From an uncultured Alcaligenaceae bacterium (lineage in GTDB: Bacteria > Pseudomonadota > Gammaproteobacteria > Burkholderiales > Burkholderiaceae_B): 64,000 bases of DNA. Location of the stretch: assembly GCA_937995985.1 (NCBI GenBank), contig CALKIR010000025.1:71006-135005 (forward strand), given 5' to 3'. The position numbers were made by a program, and so were the translations under genes. Below the pieces are notes generated by a model. It saw only the letters and a program-made list of their open reading frames with translations. It was not told the DNA's origin and did not search any database. Position 1 is the first letter of the stretch, and each line of letters opens with the position of its first letter. Positions 18,171 through 26,653 of this stretch are shown piece by piece.

Positions 18171-18797
18171 TTACTCTAAACCTATCCGTTGTGGATCGCC
18201 CTGACCCCGGCGCAAAACAGTAGGCATCTCTGTAGTTAAGTCAATTACAGTAGTAGGCTCTAAGGGGCAAGCCCCTCCATCAATTACAGCAGCAATACGC
18301 CCTTTATATTGAGCAGCAATACGTTGTGCATCGTTTAAGGGCTCTTCTTCACCCTCAGGAATTAATGTGGTGGACAACAAGCTCGTCTCGGCATGCTCAA
18401 TTAATACCTGCACAATGGGATTCTCAGGCACCCGAATACCAATGGTTTTTTTAGCGGGATGTGAGACACGGCGCGGGACCTGCTTGGTAGCCTCCAAAAT
18501 AAATGTCCAAGGCCCCGGGGTAGCCAGTTTAAGCAAGCGATACTGAACATTATCAACCTTAGCAAAATGACTAATTTCTGCTAAATCCCGGCACAACAAA
18601 GTAAGATTGTGGCGTTCATCCAACCCTCTGAGTCGTCGCAACTCCTCAGCTGCCGCCCGATCATCGAGACGGGCAACCAACGCATAACTAGAATCAGTGG
18701 GTATGGCTACGACCTTGCCTTCGGCAATCATCTGCGCTGCCTGTGCCATCAAACGGGGTTGTGGATTTTCGGGGTGCACAACAAATAACTGCGTCAT
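18171..18797 (-). CDS. YrdC/Sua5-domain protein, YciO type (L-threonylcarbamoyladenylate synthase-like)
   Basis: This 208-residue protein is a YrdC domain with the GKVVAIPTDSSYALVARL nucleotide-binding start, the KxR-type LRRLRGLDERH segment and IGIRVPENPIV. It is closest in layout to YciO, a paralogue of TsaC/Sua5 that makes threonylcarbamoyl-AMP for tRNA t6A37. Whether it is the main TsaC of this genome cannot be decided here; tsaE of the same pathway is at 53200. AAGGAG lies five bases before the ATG. Confidence 0.85.
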   Translation of the reverse strand: MTQLFVVHPENPQPRLMAQAAQMIAEGKVVAIPTDSSYALVARLDDRAAAEELRRLRGLDERHNLTLLCRDLAEISHFAKVDNVQYRLLKLATPGPWTFILEATKQVPRRVSHPAKKTIGIRVPENPIVQVLIEHAETSLLSTTLIPEGEEEPLNDAQRIAAQYKGRIAAVIDGGACPLEPTTVIDLTTEMPTVLRRGQGDPQRIGLE

Positions 18798-18885
18798 AAT
18801 TGCTCCTTTGTTGGTGGTAATTAAGAGCGAAGTTCTTTATCGTTAGCTTAGCAAAAACATAGGGGGTGCACTTTTTTTATTTTTA

Positions 18886-18894
18886 TGTTATAGT
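18886..18894 (+). promoter_or_regulatory. Extended -10 promoter of tRNA-His
   Basis: TGTTATAGT is an extended -10 element 22 bases before the tRNA. The -35 region is poor, which an extended -10 can compensate. Confidence 0.5.
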
Positions 18895-18916
18895 AATCTT
18901 TTATCGCAGATACAGT

Positions 18917-18993
18917 GGTGACTGTAGCTCAGTTGGTAGAGCCCCGGATTGTGATTCCGGTCGTCGTGGGTTCGAGTCCCATCAGTCACCCCA
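18917..18993 (+). tRNA. tRNA-His (anticodon GTG)
   Basis: The cloverleaf folds with the eight-pair acceptor GGTGACTG/CAGTCACC, including the extra G-1:C73 pair that is the identity mark of tRNA-His. The anticodon loop is TTGTGAT, the T arm has GTTCGAGTC, and CCA is encoded. A terminator follows at once. Confidence 0.97.
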
Positions 18994-18997
18994 AATT

Positions 18998-19027
18998 TCC
19001 CTCGATTTTGTACGGGGGATTTTTTTT
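18998..19027 (+). terminator. Intrinsic terminator of tRNA-His
   Basis: TCCCTCG pairs with CGGGGGA (one U-G pair) around an eight-base loop and is followed by eight T. Confidence 0.85.
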
Positions 19028-19224
19028 GCCTATTTTCTTCTTAAGCCTATCGGGCTACGCGCTACTCTTAGCTCAGTCTACTATTTATTTATTCCCACCT
19101 TTAAAAAAACCCTCTCCTTTAATACATAAAATACTATAAGACTGAGTATCAATGCTAAACTCTAGGTCTTAACCAAAACTCGGCCTCAAGGCCACATTAA
19201 CCCTCATAGTGACCTTTAAATCAT

Positions 19225-20706
19225 ATGCACCTCGATCTAACGGAACTTCATCAGCTGTTACAGGGTTTTTTTAATGAATACTGGCCACATATAGCAGCTA
19301 TATTAGGCCTATTAATGGGTGTAACAGCTGCCATCCATGCCGCTATGTCTAAAAATGATGTGCGCGCTGCCATCAGCTGGGTTGGGGTCATCATTATGTC
19401 CCCCATTTTGGGGCCCATTTTATACTTTGTCGCAGGCATCAATAGGATTAGAAAAACCCAAATCTCTGAAGAGCGCGATAAACAATTCAAATCTTTTGGT
19501 AATTATCAGTCCCCCCCAGTTTCTGAGCTGGCGCACCACATGGGCGAGCAATTTGAGCCGCTGCATATATTAGGGGATCGCATTAGCCACTTTCAGCTGC
19601 GGGCAGGCAATCATATTCAAATGCTCAATGGTGGCGATGAAGCCTACCCAAGTATGCTTCAAGCCATTGAAAATGCTCAAAAAACCATTGCTTTACAAAC
19701 TTATATTTTTGACAATGATCGCATTGGCAGGCAGTTTGTCGAGGCGCTCAAACGGGCTCATGAGCGCGGCGTTACCATTCGTGTACTCATTGATGCTGTG
19801 GGCTCACGCTACTCACGCCCCCCTGTCATTCGCTTACTGCGCAAACACAAAATCCCTAGCGCCCTGTTTTTAACTAATCCTTTTGGCATTCGAATGCCGT
19901 ACGCCAATCTGCGCAGTCACCGCAAAATTCTCATTGTAGATGGCAATAAAGGGTTTACCGGTGGCATGAATATTCGTGAGGGATTCTGCAGCGAATATAC
20001 CAATAATAATCCCGATCACGACACTCACTTTAAAATACAAGGCCCCATTGTGGCGCAAATACTGTCTGCTTTTGCTCATGATTGGGAATTTACCACCAAA
20101 GAAGAGCTCGATCAGAATCTGTGGTTCGATGTCGATCTTAATAACGCTCCAGAGCCTCATGTGCCTGCGCGCTGTATACGCTCTGGACCTGATCGCTTTT
20201 TAGCCAGCACCCATAATATGTTATTGGGGGCCTTTGCTATTGCCAAACGACACATTCGCATTCAGTCCCCCTATTTTATTCCTGATTTGGTGCTCATTGG
20301 GGCCTTAAATACTGCAGCACGACGGGGGGTGCAAGTTGATATTGTAATTCCCAAAAAAAACAATCTTCGGCTGGTTAACTATGCCATGACCGCTCAACTA
20401 GACCAAATCATTTGTAGCGGTTGTCGTGTCTGGAGAGCTACTGGAAATTTTAATCATTCTAAATTGCTCACTATTGATGGAGCATGGAGCTATGTAGGCT
20501 CATCTAATATGGATGCACGCAGCCTCAGGCTTAACTTTGAACTTGACATTGAAGTCTATAGCCACAGCCTCGCTAAAGAAATAGAAAATAAAATAGACAG
20601 GGAAATAGAAAAGGCGGAACCCGTCACCCTACAAAGCCTAGAGCAGATCCCGTTTAGAAAGAAACTAAGAAATAGGATTATTTGGCTAGCTAGCCCCTAT
20701 TTATAG
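19225..20706 (+). CDS. clsA: Cardiolipin synthase, phospholipase D family
   Basis: This 493-residue membrane enzyme joins two phosphatidylglycerol molecules into cardiolipin. Two transmembrane segments at the N-terminus (residues about 15-75) are followed by two PLD domains with HKD motifs: HRKILIVDGNKGFTGG near residue 232 and HSKLLTIDGAWSYVGSSN near residue 412. Length and N-terminal anchors fit ClsA better than ClsB or ClsC. No clear ribosome binding site precedes the ATG. It lies between tRNA-His and the opposite-strand tRNA-Arg. Confidence 0.93.
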   Translation: MHLDLTELHQLLQGFFNEYWPHIAAILGLLMGVTAAIHAAMSKNDVRAAISWVGVIIMSPILGPILYFVAGINRIRKTQISEERDKQFKSFGNYQSPPVSELAHHMGEQFEPLHILGDRISHFQLRAGNHIQMLNGGDEAYPSMLQAIENAQKTIALQTYIFDNDRIGRQFVEALKRAHERGVTIRVLIDAVGSRYSRPPVIRLLRKHKIPSALFLTNPFGIRMPYANLRSHRKILIVDGNKGFTGGMNIREGFCSEYTNNNPDHDTHFKIQGPIVAQILSAFAHDWEFTTKEELDQNLWFDVDLNNAPEPHVPARCIRSGPDRFLASTHNMLLGAFAIAKRHIRIQSPYFIPDLVLIGALNTAARRGVQVDIVIPKKNNLRLVNYAMTAQLDQIICSGCRVWRATGNFNHSKLLTIDGAWSYVGSSNMDARSLRLNFELDIEVYSHSLAKEIENKIDREIEKAEPVTLQSLEQIPFRKKLRNRIIWLASPYL

Positions 20707-20722
20707 TCGCACATAACATATA

Positions 20723-20799
20723 TGGCGCGCCCGGCAGGATTCGAACCTGCGACCGACTGCTTAGAAGGCAGTTGCTCTATCCAGCTGAGCTACGGGCGC
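20723..20799 (-). tRNA. tRNA-Arg (anticodon TCT)
   Basis: On the minus strand GCGCCCG pairs with CGGGCGC, the anticodon stem ACTGC/GCAGT encloses CTTCTAA with anticodon TCT, the T arm has GGTTCGAATCC, and CCA is encoded. It reads AGA/AGG-type arginine codons. Confidence 0.97.
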
Positions 20800-20879
20800 A
20801 TGAAAATAAATAAGGAGCTATTATATACCAAGCTCTTATTCTATGCTAGGCATCCCTGCTTTTTTCCTCTCATAAAGCG

Positions 20880-21608
20880 CTACCAATAAACAGAACGCGA
20901 CCGATCAGAGAGACGAGTCAATGTTTTTTGGTAAAAACGCAACAAATGGTTAGAACGAATAATACTCACTCGGGGCAGGGCAAATATATTATCATCTGGA
21001 CGCGCCAAGCCTTTATGAGTCGCAACAGCCCAACTGTATCCAGCCTCTTGGACCGATTCAATGGCCTGTCTATCGAGATCCCCAAAAGGATAACAAAATG
21101 ACTCTACTGCCACACCTAATAAGTCCTCTAGATACTCTTTTGAGCGCAATAACTCTTGCCGCTGCTCAGAAACAGGCAGTTGTGACAAATATACATGCTG
21201 GCATGTATGAGAACCTATTTCCAAACCCTCTTGGTGCCACTGTAGAATTTGCTCTTTATTCATAAGCTGCGCAGGCAACTTGCTCTTTGCTAGCATCCAC
21301 TCATTCACCTTGCCTACAAGATCGGTAACGATAAAATTAGTAGCTGTAAAGCCCAAGCGGTTCAAAATAGGACGAGCGTTTAAAAAAACATTTTCATAGC
21401 CATCATCAAAGGTAATCACTACTACCTTGCCTTGCTTTTCCCCCCGAATATAAGGCATGCCTTCTTTTAGAGAAACCCCGCGATAGCCTAACCGTTTTAA
21501 CAATAGCATTTGATTGGCAAACCGTCGGGGATGTACCGTTGCTCCCCTCAAATAAGCCCCACGAGCAGCTGGAATACCAATTTGGTGATACATTAAAATA
21601 GGAACCAT
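20880..21608 (-). CDS. Polysaccharide deacetylase family protein (NodB domain)
   Basis: This 242-residue protein has the carbohydrate esterase 4 fold. Visible motifs are VVVITFDDGYENV, with the catalytic aspartate and metal aspartate, the metal-binding SHTCQH (H-x3-H type), and CYPFGDLD. It opens with ILMYHQIG. There is no signal peptide, so it is probably cytoplasmic or acts on a lipid-linked sugar at the inner face. It stands alone between tRNA-Arg and tRNA-Pro, and no glycosyltransferases are nearby. The substrate is unknown. Confidence 0.87.
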   Translation of the reverse strand: MVPILMYHQIGIPAARGAYLRGATVHPRRFANQMLLLKRLGYRGVSLKEGMPYIRGEKQGKVVVITFDDGYENVFLNARPILNRLGFTATNFIVTDLVGKVNEWMLAKSKLPAQLMNKEQILQWHQEGLEIGSHTCQHVYLSQLPVSEQRQELLRSKEYLEDLLGVAVESFCYPFGDLDRQAIESVQEAGYSWAVATHKGLARPDDNIFALPRVSIIRSNHLLRFYQKTLTRLSDRSRSVYW

Positions 21609-21662
21609 AAATCCTCATTGTTTTAAAAAAATCACATTTTTAAGGCCTTTAAATTAGCCTAC

Positions 21663-21691
21663 TTGCATTTTTATTTAAGCCTGCCTATAAT
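21663..21691 (+). promoter_or_regulatory. Sigma-70 promoter of tRNA-Pro
   Basis: TTGCAT and a perfect TATAAT are 17 bases apart, and the -10 ends nine bases before the tRNA. This is the best-formed promoter seen in the window. Confidence 0.8.
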
Positions 21692-21700
21692 ACTATTTTT

Positions 21701-21777
<77 letters not shown>

Positions 21778-21783
21778 AATTTT

Positions 21784-21816
21784 AGGCTCATGCAATTTAT
21801 TTGCATGAGCCTTTTT
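21784..21816 (+). terminator. Intrinsic terminator of tRNA-Pro
   Basis: AGGCTCATGCAA (21784-21795) pairs perfectly with TTGCATGAGCCT (21801-21812) around a five-base loop and runs into a T-tract. Confidence 0.88.
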
Positions 21817-21892
21817 AGTTTTTATCCCTTATTACACAACCTATGACATCACCAGCAAAACAGGCCAGTTTTCCTGGCCAATCTAAAAAATC

Positions 21893-22618
21893 TTAAGGGG
21901 CCACAGCAGCAGCCGTTTGTTGGCTATTTTCTAAAGCTTGTGCAACAAAGCCGTTGGCTTTCATTTCAGCAATAAAAGACTCCAAATAAGCTTGAGCAGT
22001 TTTGCGTCCTTTAGGAACGGCCATAGCCTGCTGAATACTGGTAAAACTATCTGCTAAGACCCTATAGCCCGGATGCTCAGCTGCATAAGCTTCTAAAGGC
22101 TGACGTACGCCCGCAGCACAGTCTGACTTCCCTTCAACAAATAAACGAATGGCATCAGCTGAAGTCGCTCCACGAACAATACGAGCATGCTGTAACTGCC
22201 GGGATAAAAACAAATCATATGCAGCCCCCTTGCCTACACTGATGCGCATCCCCTCCTGATCAAGCTCAGCAACGGACTGCCAGGGGTCCTCCTTTTTGAC
22301 CATATAGGTCCCCTCGATTAATACGTATGGAGCGGTAAACTCAACGGCCTCTGCCCGATGAGGATCCACGGCCATAAAAGCCAAATCCCAAATACCATCA
22401 GACACCGCCTCAAACACTTTGCCCGCTGCATCAAAACTAATAAACCGAATGTCCAAACCTAATTGCTGGGCAAGGGCGCGAGCCAAATCGGCAGATACCC
22501 CGCGAGGCTCTGCTTTATCTGCTGATCGTTGAGCTAATACAGGATTGCCATAATTAATGGCCACACGCAACACCCCCGTAGGGGCCAAATCATTAATCAC
22601 ATCTCGAATATTGCTCAT
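21893..22618 (-). CDS. Solute-binding (SBP_bac_3) fold protein without signal peptide
   Basis: This 241-residue protein has the fold of polar amino acid ABC-transporter binding proteins. GVLRVAINYGNP opens the domain, GVSADLARALAQQLGLDI forms the first lobe and WDLAFMAVDPHRAEAVEFTAPY carries the usual arginine contact region. There is no signal peptide, and the start at MSNIRDV is well supported by AGGAG six bases upstream, so the protein should stay in the cytoplasm unless it is exported in another way. No permease or ATPase gene for an amino acid system is adjacent. It lies 128 bases downstream of pstB on the same strand. A sensor or scavenging role is only a guess. Confidence 0.85.
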   Translation of the reverse strand: MSNIRDVINDLAPTGVLRVAINYGNPVLAQRSADKAEPRGVSADLARALAQQLGLDIRFISFDAAGKVFEAVSDGIWDLAFMAVDPHRAEAVEFTAPYVLIEGTYMVKKEDPWQSVAELDQEGMRISVGKGAAYDLFLSRQLQHARIVRGATSADAIRLFVEGKSDCAAGVRQPLEAYAAEHPGYRVLADSFTSIQQAMAVPKGRKTAQAYLESFIAEMKANGFVAQALENSQQTAAAVAP

Positions 22619-22746
22619 GCACTGCTCCTATGATTGTTCTGTTATTCATGATATGACTGGGCAAGCACTACCGCTAAGCTAGAGTACCTATCATACATTT
22701 ATTTTTATTTTTCTACAGTGCATCTCCCCCTCCCCCTGAATTGAGG

Positions 22747-23556
22747 TTAGCCAAAACGGCCAGTAATGTATTCTTCTGTTTCTTTACGTGCAGGATTAAC
22801 AAAAATCTGCTCAGTTTTGCCAAATTCTATCAGCTCGCCTAAATACATATAAGCAGTATAGTCGGAACAGCGAGCTGCTTGCTGCATATTATGGGTCACG
22901 ATGACAACCGTATAATCGCTTTTAAGCTCTGCAATTAATTCCTCAATTTTTGCGGTAGAAATAGGGTCTAAAGCCGAACAAGGCTCATCAAGGAGCAAGA
23001 CCTCAGGTTTTATGGCAATCCCTCTGGCAATGCATAAACGCTGCTGCTGCCCTCCTGATAAACCATGACCACTTTGATGAAGCTTATCCTTTACCTCATT
23101 CCATAAAGCAGCCTTGGTCAGTGCCCACTCTACACGCTCATCCATTTCTCCTTTACTCAAGCGTTCAAATAAACGCACGCCAAAAGCAATGTTGTCATAA
23201 ATACTCATCGGGAACGGAGTTGGCTTTTGAAACACCATACCAACCTTGGCCCGAATGAGGGAAATATCTAACTTTGAAGTGAGTAAATCCTCACCATCTA
23301 GGAGAATTTGTCCTTCAGCGCGCTGACCAGGATACAGCTCAAACATACGGTTAAAGGTACGTAACAAAGTAGATTTGCCGCATCCAGATGGACCAATAAA
23401 GGCGGTCACCTTGTTTTCCTTGATCGACATATTGATATTCTTGAGGGCATGAAATTGACCATAATAAAAATTTAGGTCTTTAACCTCAATCTTGGTATGC
23501 GCTGAGTCCTGCTGAAGAGCCGACGAGGCATGCTTATTTTGAAATGAATTAATCAT
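22747..23556 (-). CDS. pstB: Phosphate ABC transporter ATP-binding protein PstB
   Basis: PstB powers high-affinity phosphate uptake. The 269-residue ATPase has Walker A GPSGCGKST, the signature LSGGQQQRLCIARG, Walker B VLLLDEPCSALDP and the switch histidine in VTHNMQQAAR. The C-terminus KETEEYITGRFG is the PstB ending. It is last in pstSCAB. phoU, which usually follows pstB, is not in the window. Confidence 0.97.
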   Translation of the reverse strand: MINSFQNKHASSALQQDSAHTKIEVKDLNFYYGQFHALKNINMSIKENKVTAFIGPSGCGKSTLLRTFNRMFELYPGQRAEGQILLDGEDLLTSKLDISLIRAKVGMVFQKPTPFPMSIYDNIAFGVRLFERLSKGEMDERVEWALTKAALWNEVKDKLHQSGHGLSGGQQQRLCIARGIAIKPEVLLLDEPCSALDPISTAKIEELIAELKSDYTVVIVTHNMQQAARCSDYTAYMYLGELIEFGKTEQIFVNPARKETEEYITGRFG

Positions 23557-23604
23557 CCTTGTACCTTTACTGAACCGCTAAGCCAAAGCACCGCTTTGGG
23601 CATG

Positions 23605-24471
23605 TTATTTCTTTCTAAACCAGACGCGCGCCAAAATATTTAATAACAACACAAATAAGGTAATAAGCGCGGCCCCAGCCCAAGCCAATTGATTCCAATC
23701 CTTGAATGGGCTTGCTGCAAATTGGAAAATCACTACTGGCAAGTTTGCCATCGGCTCATTCATATTTAAAGTTAAAAACTGATTATTCAATGCTGTAAAT
23801 AATAAAGGAGCTGTTTCACCCGCGATACGCGCAATAGCTAATAGAGCCCCGGTAATAATCCCCGAACGCGCCGCCCGATAGCAAATCATGGTCACAATAC
23901 GCCATTGAGGACACCCTAAGGCAGCAGCCGCTTCGCGCAAACTATTCGGCACAAGCATCAGCATATTGTCAGTGGAGCGCACTACAACTGGAATCACAAT
24001 AATGGCCAATGCAAAGGCCCCTGCCCACCCCGAATGGTGCCCCACCTGAACCACATAAACGGTATAAATAAATAAGCCAATGACAATAGAAGGAGCTGAA
24101 AGCAATACATCATTTAAAAAACGAGTGGTGGGTGCCAGCCATCCTCTATTCCCATATTCTGCTAAATACGTTCCTGCCAAAATGCCAATGGGCGTCCCCA
24201 CTAAAGTGCCTACGCCAGACATCATTAAACTGCCTAAAATGGCATTTTTAAGCCCTCCAGCTGCTCCGGGAGGGGGAGTGGACTCTGTAAATAAAGTCCA
24301 AGACAATGCGGCCCCCCCCTTATAAAGCAGGGTTAAAATAATCCAAAACAACCAAAACAAACCAAATGCTACCGCCAAGGCTGCGATCAATAACATTAAC
24401 TTATTTAACCGCTGACGCCGACGATAAATGGGGTTCGTTAATTGAATAGTATGAGTGTGAGTCGTTCTCAT
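23605..24471 (-). CDS. pstA: Phosphate ABC transporter permease PstA
   Basis: This 288-residue inner-membrane permease has six hydrophobic segments and the coupling-helix motif REAAAALGCPQWRIV (EAA loop) that contacts PstB. It forms the channel with PstC. It starts 12 bases after pstC and is followed 48 bases later by pstB. Confidence 0.95.
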   Translation of the reverse strand: MRTTHTHTIQLTNPIYRRRQRLNKLMLLIAALAVAFGLFWLFWIILTLLYKGGAALSWTLFTESTPPPGAAGGLKNAILGSLMMSGVGTLVGTPIGILAGTYLAEYGNRGWLAPTTRFLNDVLLSAPSIVIGLFIYTVYVVQVGHHSGWAGAFALAIIVIPVVVRSTDNMLMLVPNSLREAAAALGCPQWRIVTMICYRAARSGIITGALLAIARIAGETAPLLFTALNNQFLTLNMNEPMANLPVVIFQFAASPFKDWNQLAWAGAALITLFVLLLNILARVWFRKK

Positions 24472-24483
24472 CGTAGCCCCGTC

Positions 24484-25422
24484 TTATACCTTAATGCCTT
24501 CTTGTTTGGCCAAGCGCAAAATCATCAGCTTAGACAATGCTAAAACCACAGCCGTAATTAAAAAGAGGATTAACCCTAACTCTAAAAGCGCCGCCTTTTG
24601 TAGCCCACCGGCCTCATTAAACTCATTAGCCAGAGCAGATGCAATAGAATTAGACGGGGAAAATAGCGAGCTCGGCAATTGGAAGGCATTACCAATCACA
24701 AAAGTCACCGCCATCGTTTCCCCTAAGGCACGCCCCAGGCCCAACATAATCCCCCCAATCACCCCATTGCGAGTAAAAGGCAACACCACCTTCCACATGA
24801 CTTCCCAAGTAGTACTGCCTAATCCGTACGCAGACTCTTTGAGCATAGGCGGCACTGCCTCAAATACATCACGCATTACTGCCGTTATAAAAGGGGTAAT
24901 CATAATAGAAAGAATTAACCCTGCAGTAAATAATCCAATACCAAAAGGAGGGCCTGAAAATATAGCCCCTAATACGGGGATACCCGAGGACCACTCGATA
25001 ATATAAGGCTGCACATAACGCTGAAAAAGCGGCACAAATACAAATAACCCCCACATCCCATAAATAATGGAGGGAATAGCTGCTAACATCTCAATAGCAA
25101 TACCTAGGGGACGTCGCAACCAAACAGGAGCCAGCTCAGTTAAAAACATCGCAATACCAAAAGAAGCAGGCACTGCAATAAGCAAAGCAATTAAAGATGT
25201 TAAGACGGTCCCCACCATTGGAACCAACGCCCCATAGCGATGATTGACCGGATCCCATTCATTGGTCCATAAAAAAGACAGGCCAAAGGTGGAGAGTGCC
25301 TCTCTGCTCTCATACAAGAGCGCAATGATAATGGCCAGTAATAGTAAAAACACAAAAAACGCAAAGGTGCGGGTTAGATTTTTAAAAAGAAAATCTAAAA
25401 AAGCATTTTGACTCGGATTCAT
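24484..25422 (-). CDS. pstC: Phosphate ABC transporter permease PstC
   Basis: This 312-residue permease has six membrane segments and the EAA-type loop KESAYGLGSTTWEVMWKVVLP. GLGRALGETMAVTFVIGNA is typical PstC. I chose the ATG at 25422; the frame extends to a TTG three codons earlier. The 29-base gap after pstS holds a small palindrome CCAACGTTGG (25428-25437). Confidence 0.95.
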   Translation of the reverse strand: MNPSQNAFLDFLFKNLTRTFAFFVFLLLLAIIIALLYESREALSTFGLSFLWTNEWDPVNHRYGALVPMVGTVLTSLIALLIAVPASFGIAMFLTELAPVWLRRPLGIAIEMLAAIPSIIYGMWGLFVFVPLFQRYVQPYIIEWSSGIPVLGAIFSGPPFGIGLFTAGLILSIMITPFITAVMRDVFEAVPPMLKESAYGLGSTTWEVMWKVVLPFTRNGVIGGIMLGLGRALGETMAVTFVIGNAFQLPSSLFSPSNSIASALANEFNEAGGLQKAALLELGLILFLITAVVLALSKLMILRLAKQEGIKV

Positions 25423-25451
25423 TTGTACCAACGTTGGATAATGACATTATC

Positions 25452-26498
25452 TTAGGGCCATAACGCATCCCCTTGAGGGGTGCGCAAGTCGTTTCGCCAA
25501 GCCTCTTGAATTGTCGACACTAAAGGCTCAGGCAAAGGAATATAATGCAAATCTAAGGCGGTCTGACGCCCATGCTGGAATACCCAGTCAAAAAACGACA
25601 GTACAGCTTTGCCGCGCAAAGGGTTGCGTTGGATTTTTTTCATCAAAATAAATGAAGCAGCAGTAATTGGCCACGAATCTGCGCCTGCGGCATTTGTGAG
25701 CACTACCCCAAAGCCTGGTGTTGCCGCCCAATCTGCCTGTAAAGTGGCCGCTGTAAAACTATGCTCATTAGGGGCAACAAAGTACCCCTCTTTATTTTGA
25801 AGCTGTGTCCAGGACAACTGATTTTGAATGGCATAGGCATACTCTAAATAACCTATGGAATAGCTTAGTTGGCGAATATAAGCAGCTACCCCCTCATTGC
25901 CTTTGCCTCCTTGTCCGACAGGCCATTTGACGGCCTTACCCACCCCGACACGAGACTGCCATTCAGGGGATACCTTGGCTAAATAATCAGTCCAGTTAAA
26001 AGTGGTGCCTGAACCATCTGAACGATGTACCACGACTATAGAACGCGCTGGCAAGTTGAGATCGGGATTAATTGCCTGTATTGCCTCATCATCCCAACGG
26101 GTAATTTTGCCTAAATAAATATCTGCCAATATAGGCCCAGTAAGACGCAATGCCCCTGGCTCAATGCCTGGTAAATTAATTACTGGCACAATGCCGCCAA
26201 TCACTGCAGGAAATTGCAATAGCCCCTCTTGCTGCAAGGCTGAACCAGACATCGGATCATCCGTTGCGCCGAAGGCTACCGTGCCTACAATAATTTGTTG
26301 CTGCCCGCCCCCAGAACCTATGGATTGATAATTTACTTTTTTTCCTGTTTCTTGATAGTACTCAGCAGCCCATTTGGCATATACCGGATAAGGCAAAGAG
26401 GCTCCTGCTCCAGTGATGTTCATCGCCCATGTTGCTGAGCTTAGAGAAAAAGAAAACGCTACCCATAAGGCCGCGATAAAGAAATTATAAATACGCAT
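25452..26498 (-). CDS. pstS: Phosphate-binding periplasmic protein PstS
   Basis: PstS captures phosphate in the periplasm and passes it to PstCA. The 348-residue precursor has a Sec signal peptide ending around SSATWA. The mature part shows ITGAGASLPYPVY, with phosphate ligands, and VVHRSDGSGTTFNWTDYL, the second phosphate-binding loop. It is the first gene of the operon and lies behind a Pho box. Confidence 0.97.
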   Translation of the reverse strand: MRIYNFFIAALWVAFSFSLSSATWAMNITGAGASLPYPVYAKWAAEYYQETGKKVNYQSIGSGGGQQQIIVGTVAFGATDDPMSGSALQQEGLLQFPAVIGGIVPVINLPGIEPGALRLTGPILADIYLGKITRWDDEAIQAINPDLNLPARSIVVVHRSDGSGTTFNWTDYLAKVSPEWQSRVGVGKAVKWPVGQGGKGNEGVAAYIRQLSYSIGYLEYAYAIQNQLSWTQLQNKEGYFVAPNEHSFTAATLQADWAATPGFGVVLTNAAGADSWPITAASFILMKKIQRNPLRGKAVLSFFDWVFQHGRQTALDLHYIPLPEPLVSTIQEAWRNDLRTPQGDALWP

Positions 26499-26565
26499 AA
26501 ATAGTCACTCACTGCACAAAATCGCAGCGCATTAAACCACGCTGCCCATAGCATATAAAATAAAT

Positions 26566-26583
26566 ATGACAGTATGATGACAA
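26566..26583 (-). promoter_or_regulatory. Pho box (PhoB binding site) upstream of pstS
   Basis: On the minus strand TTGTCATCATACTGTCAT is two seven-base PhoB repeats with a four-base AT-rich centre, one base off the CTGTCAT consensus. Its end is 67 bases before the pstS ATG. TATGCT lies 10 bases further on, the spacing expected when a Pho box replaces the -35 element. It predicts induction of pstSCAB under phosphate limitation. Confidence 0.88.
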
Positions 26584-26606
26584 TGCCCTAAAAAATACAC
26601 TGCCAC

Positions 26607-26636
26607 AAAAAAAGCAGCCTATTTAATGGGCTGCTT
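26607..26636 (-). terminator. Intrinsic terminator of the OlsB-like gene
   Basis: On the minus strand AAGCAGCC pairs with GGCTGCTT around a nine-base loop and is followed by seven T. It separates the acyltransferase gene from the pst promoter. Confidence 0.85.
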
Positions 26637-26653
26637 GATCGAACGCATCAGCA

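Noticed and set aside
22690..22746. Purine/pyrimidine-rich stretch with CTCCCCCTCCCCCTG near the end of pstB
   Set aside because: It forms no hairpin with a T-tract and no repeat array. I see no sign of a terminator, G-quadruplex of the usual four-run form, or phoU remnant.
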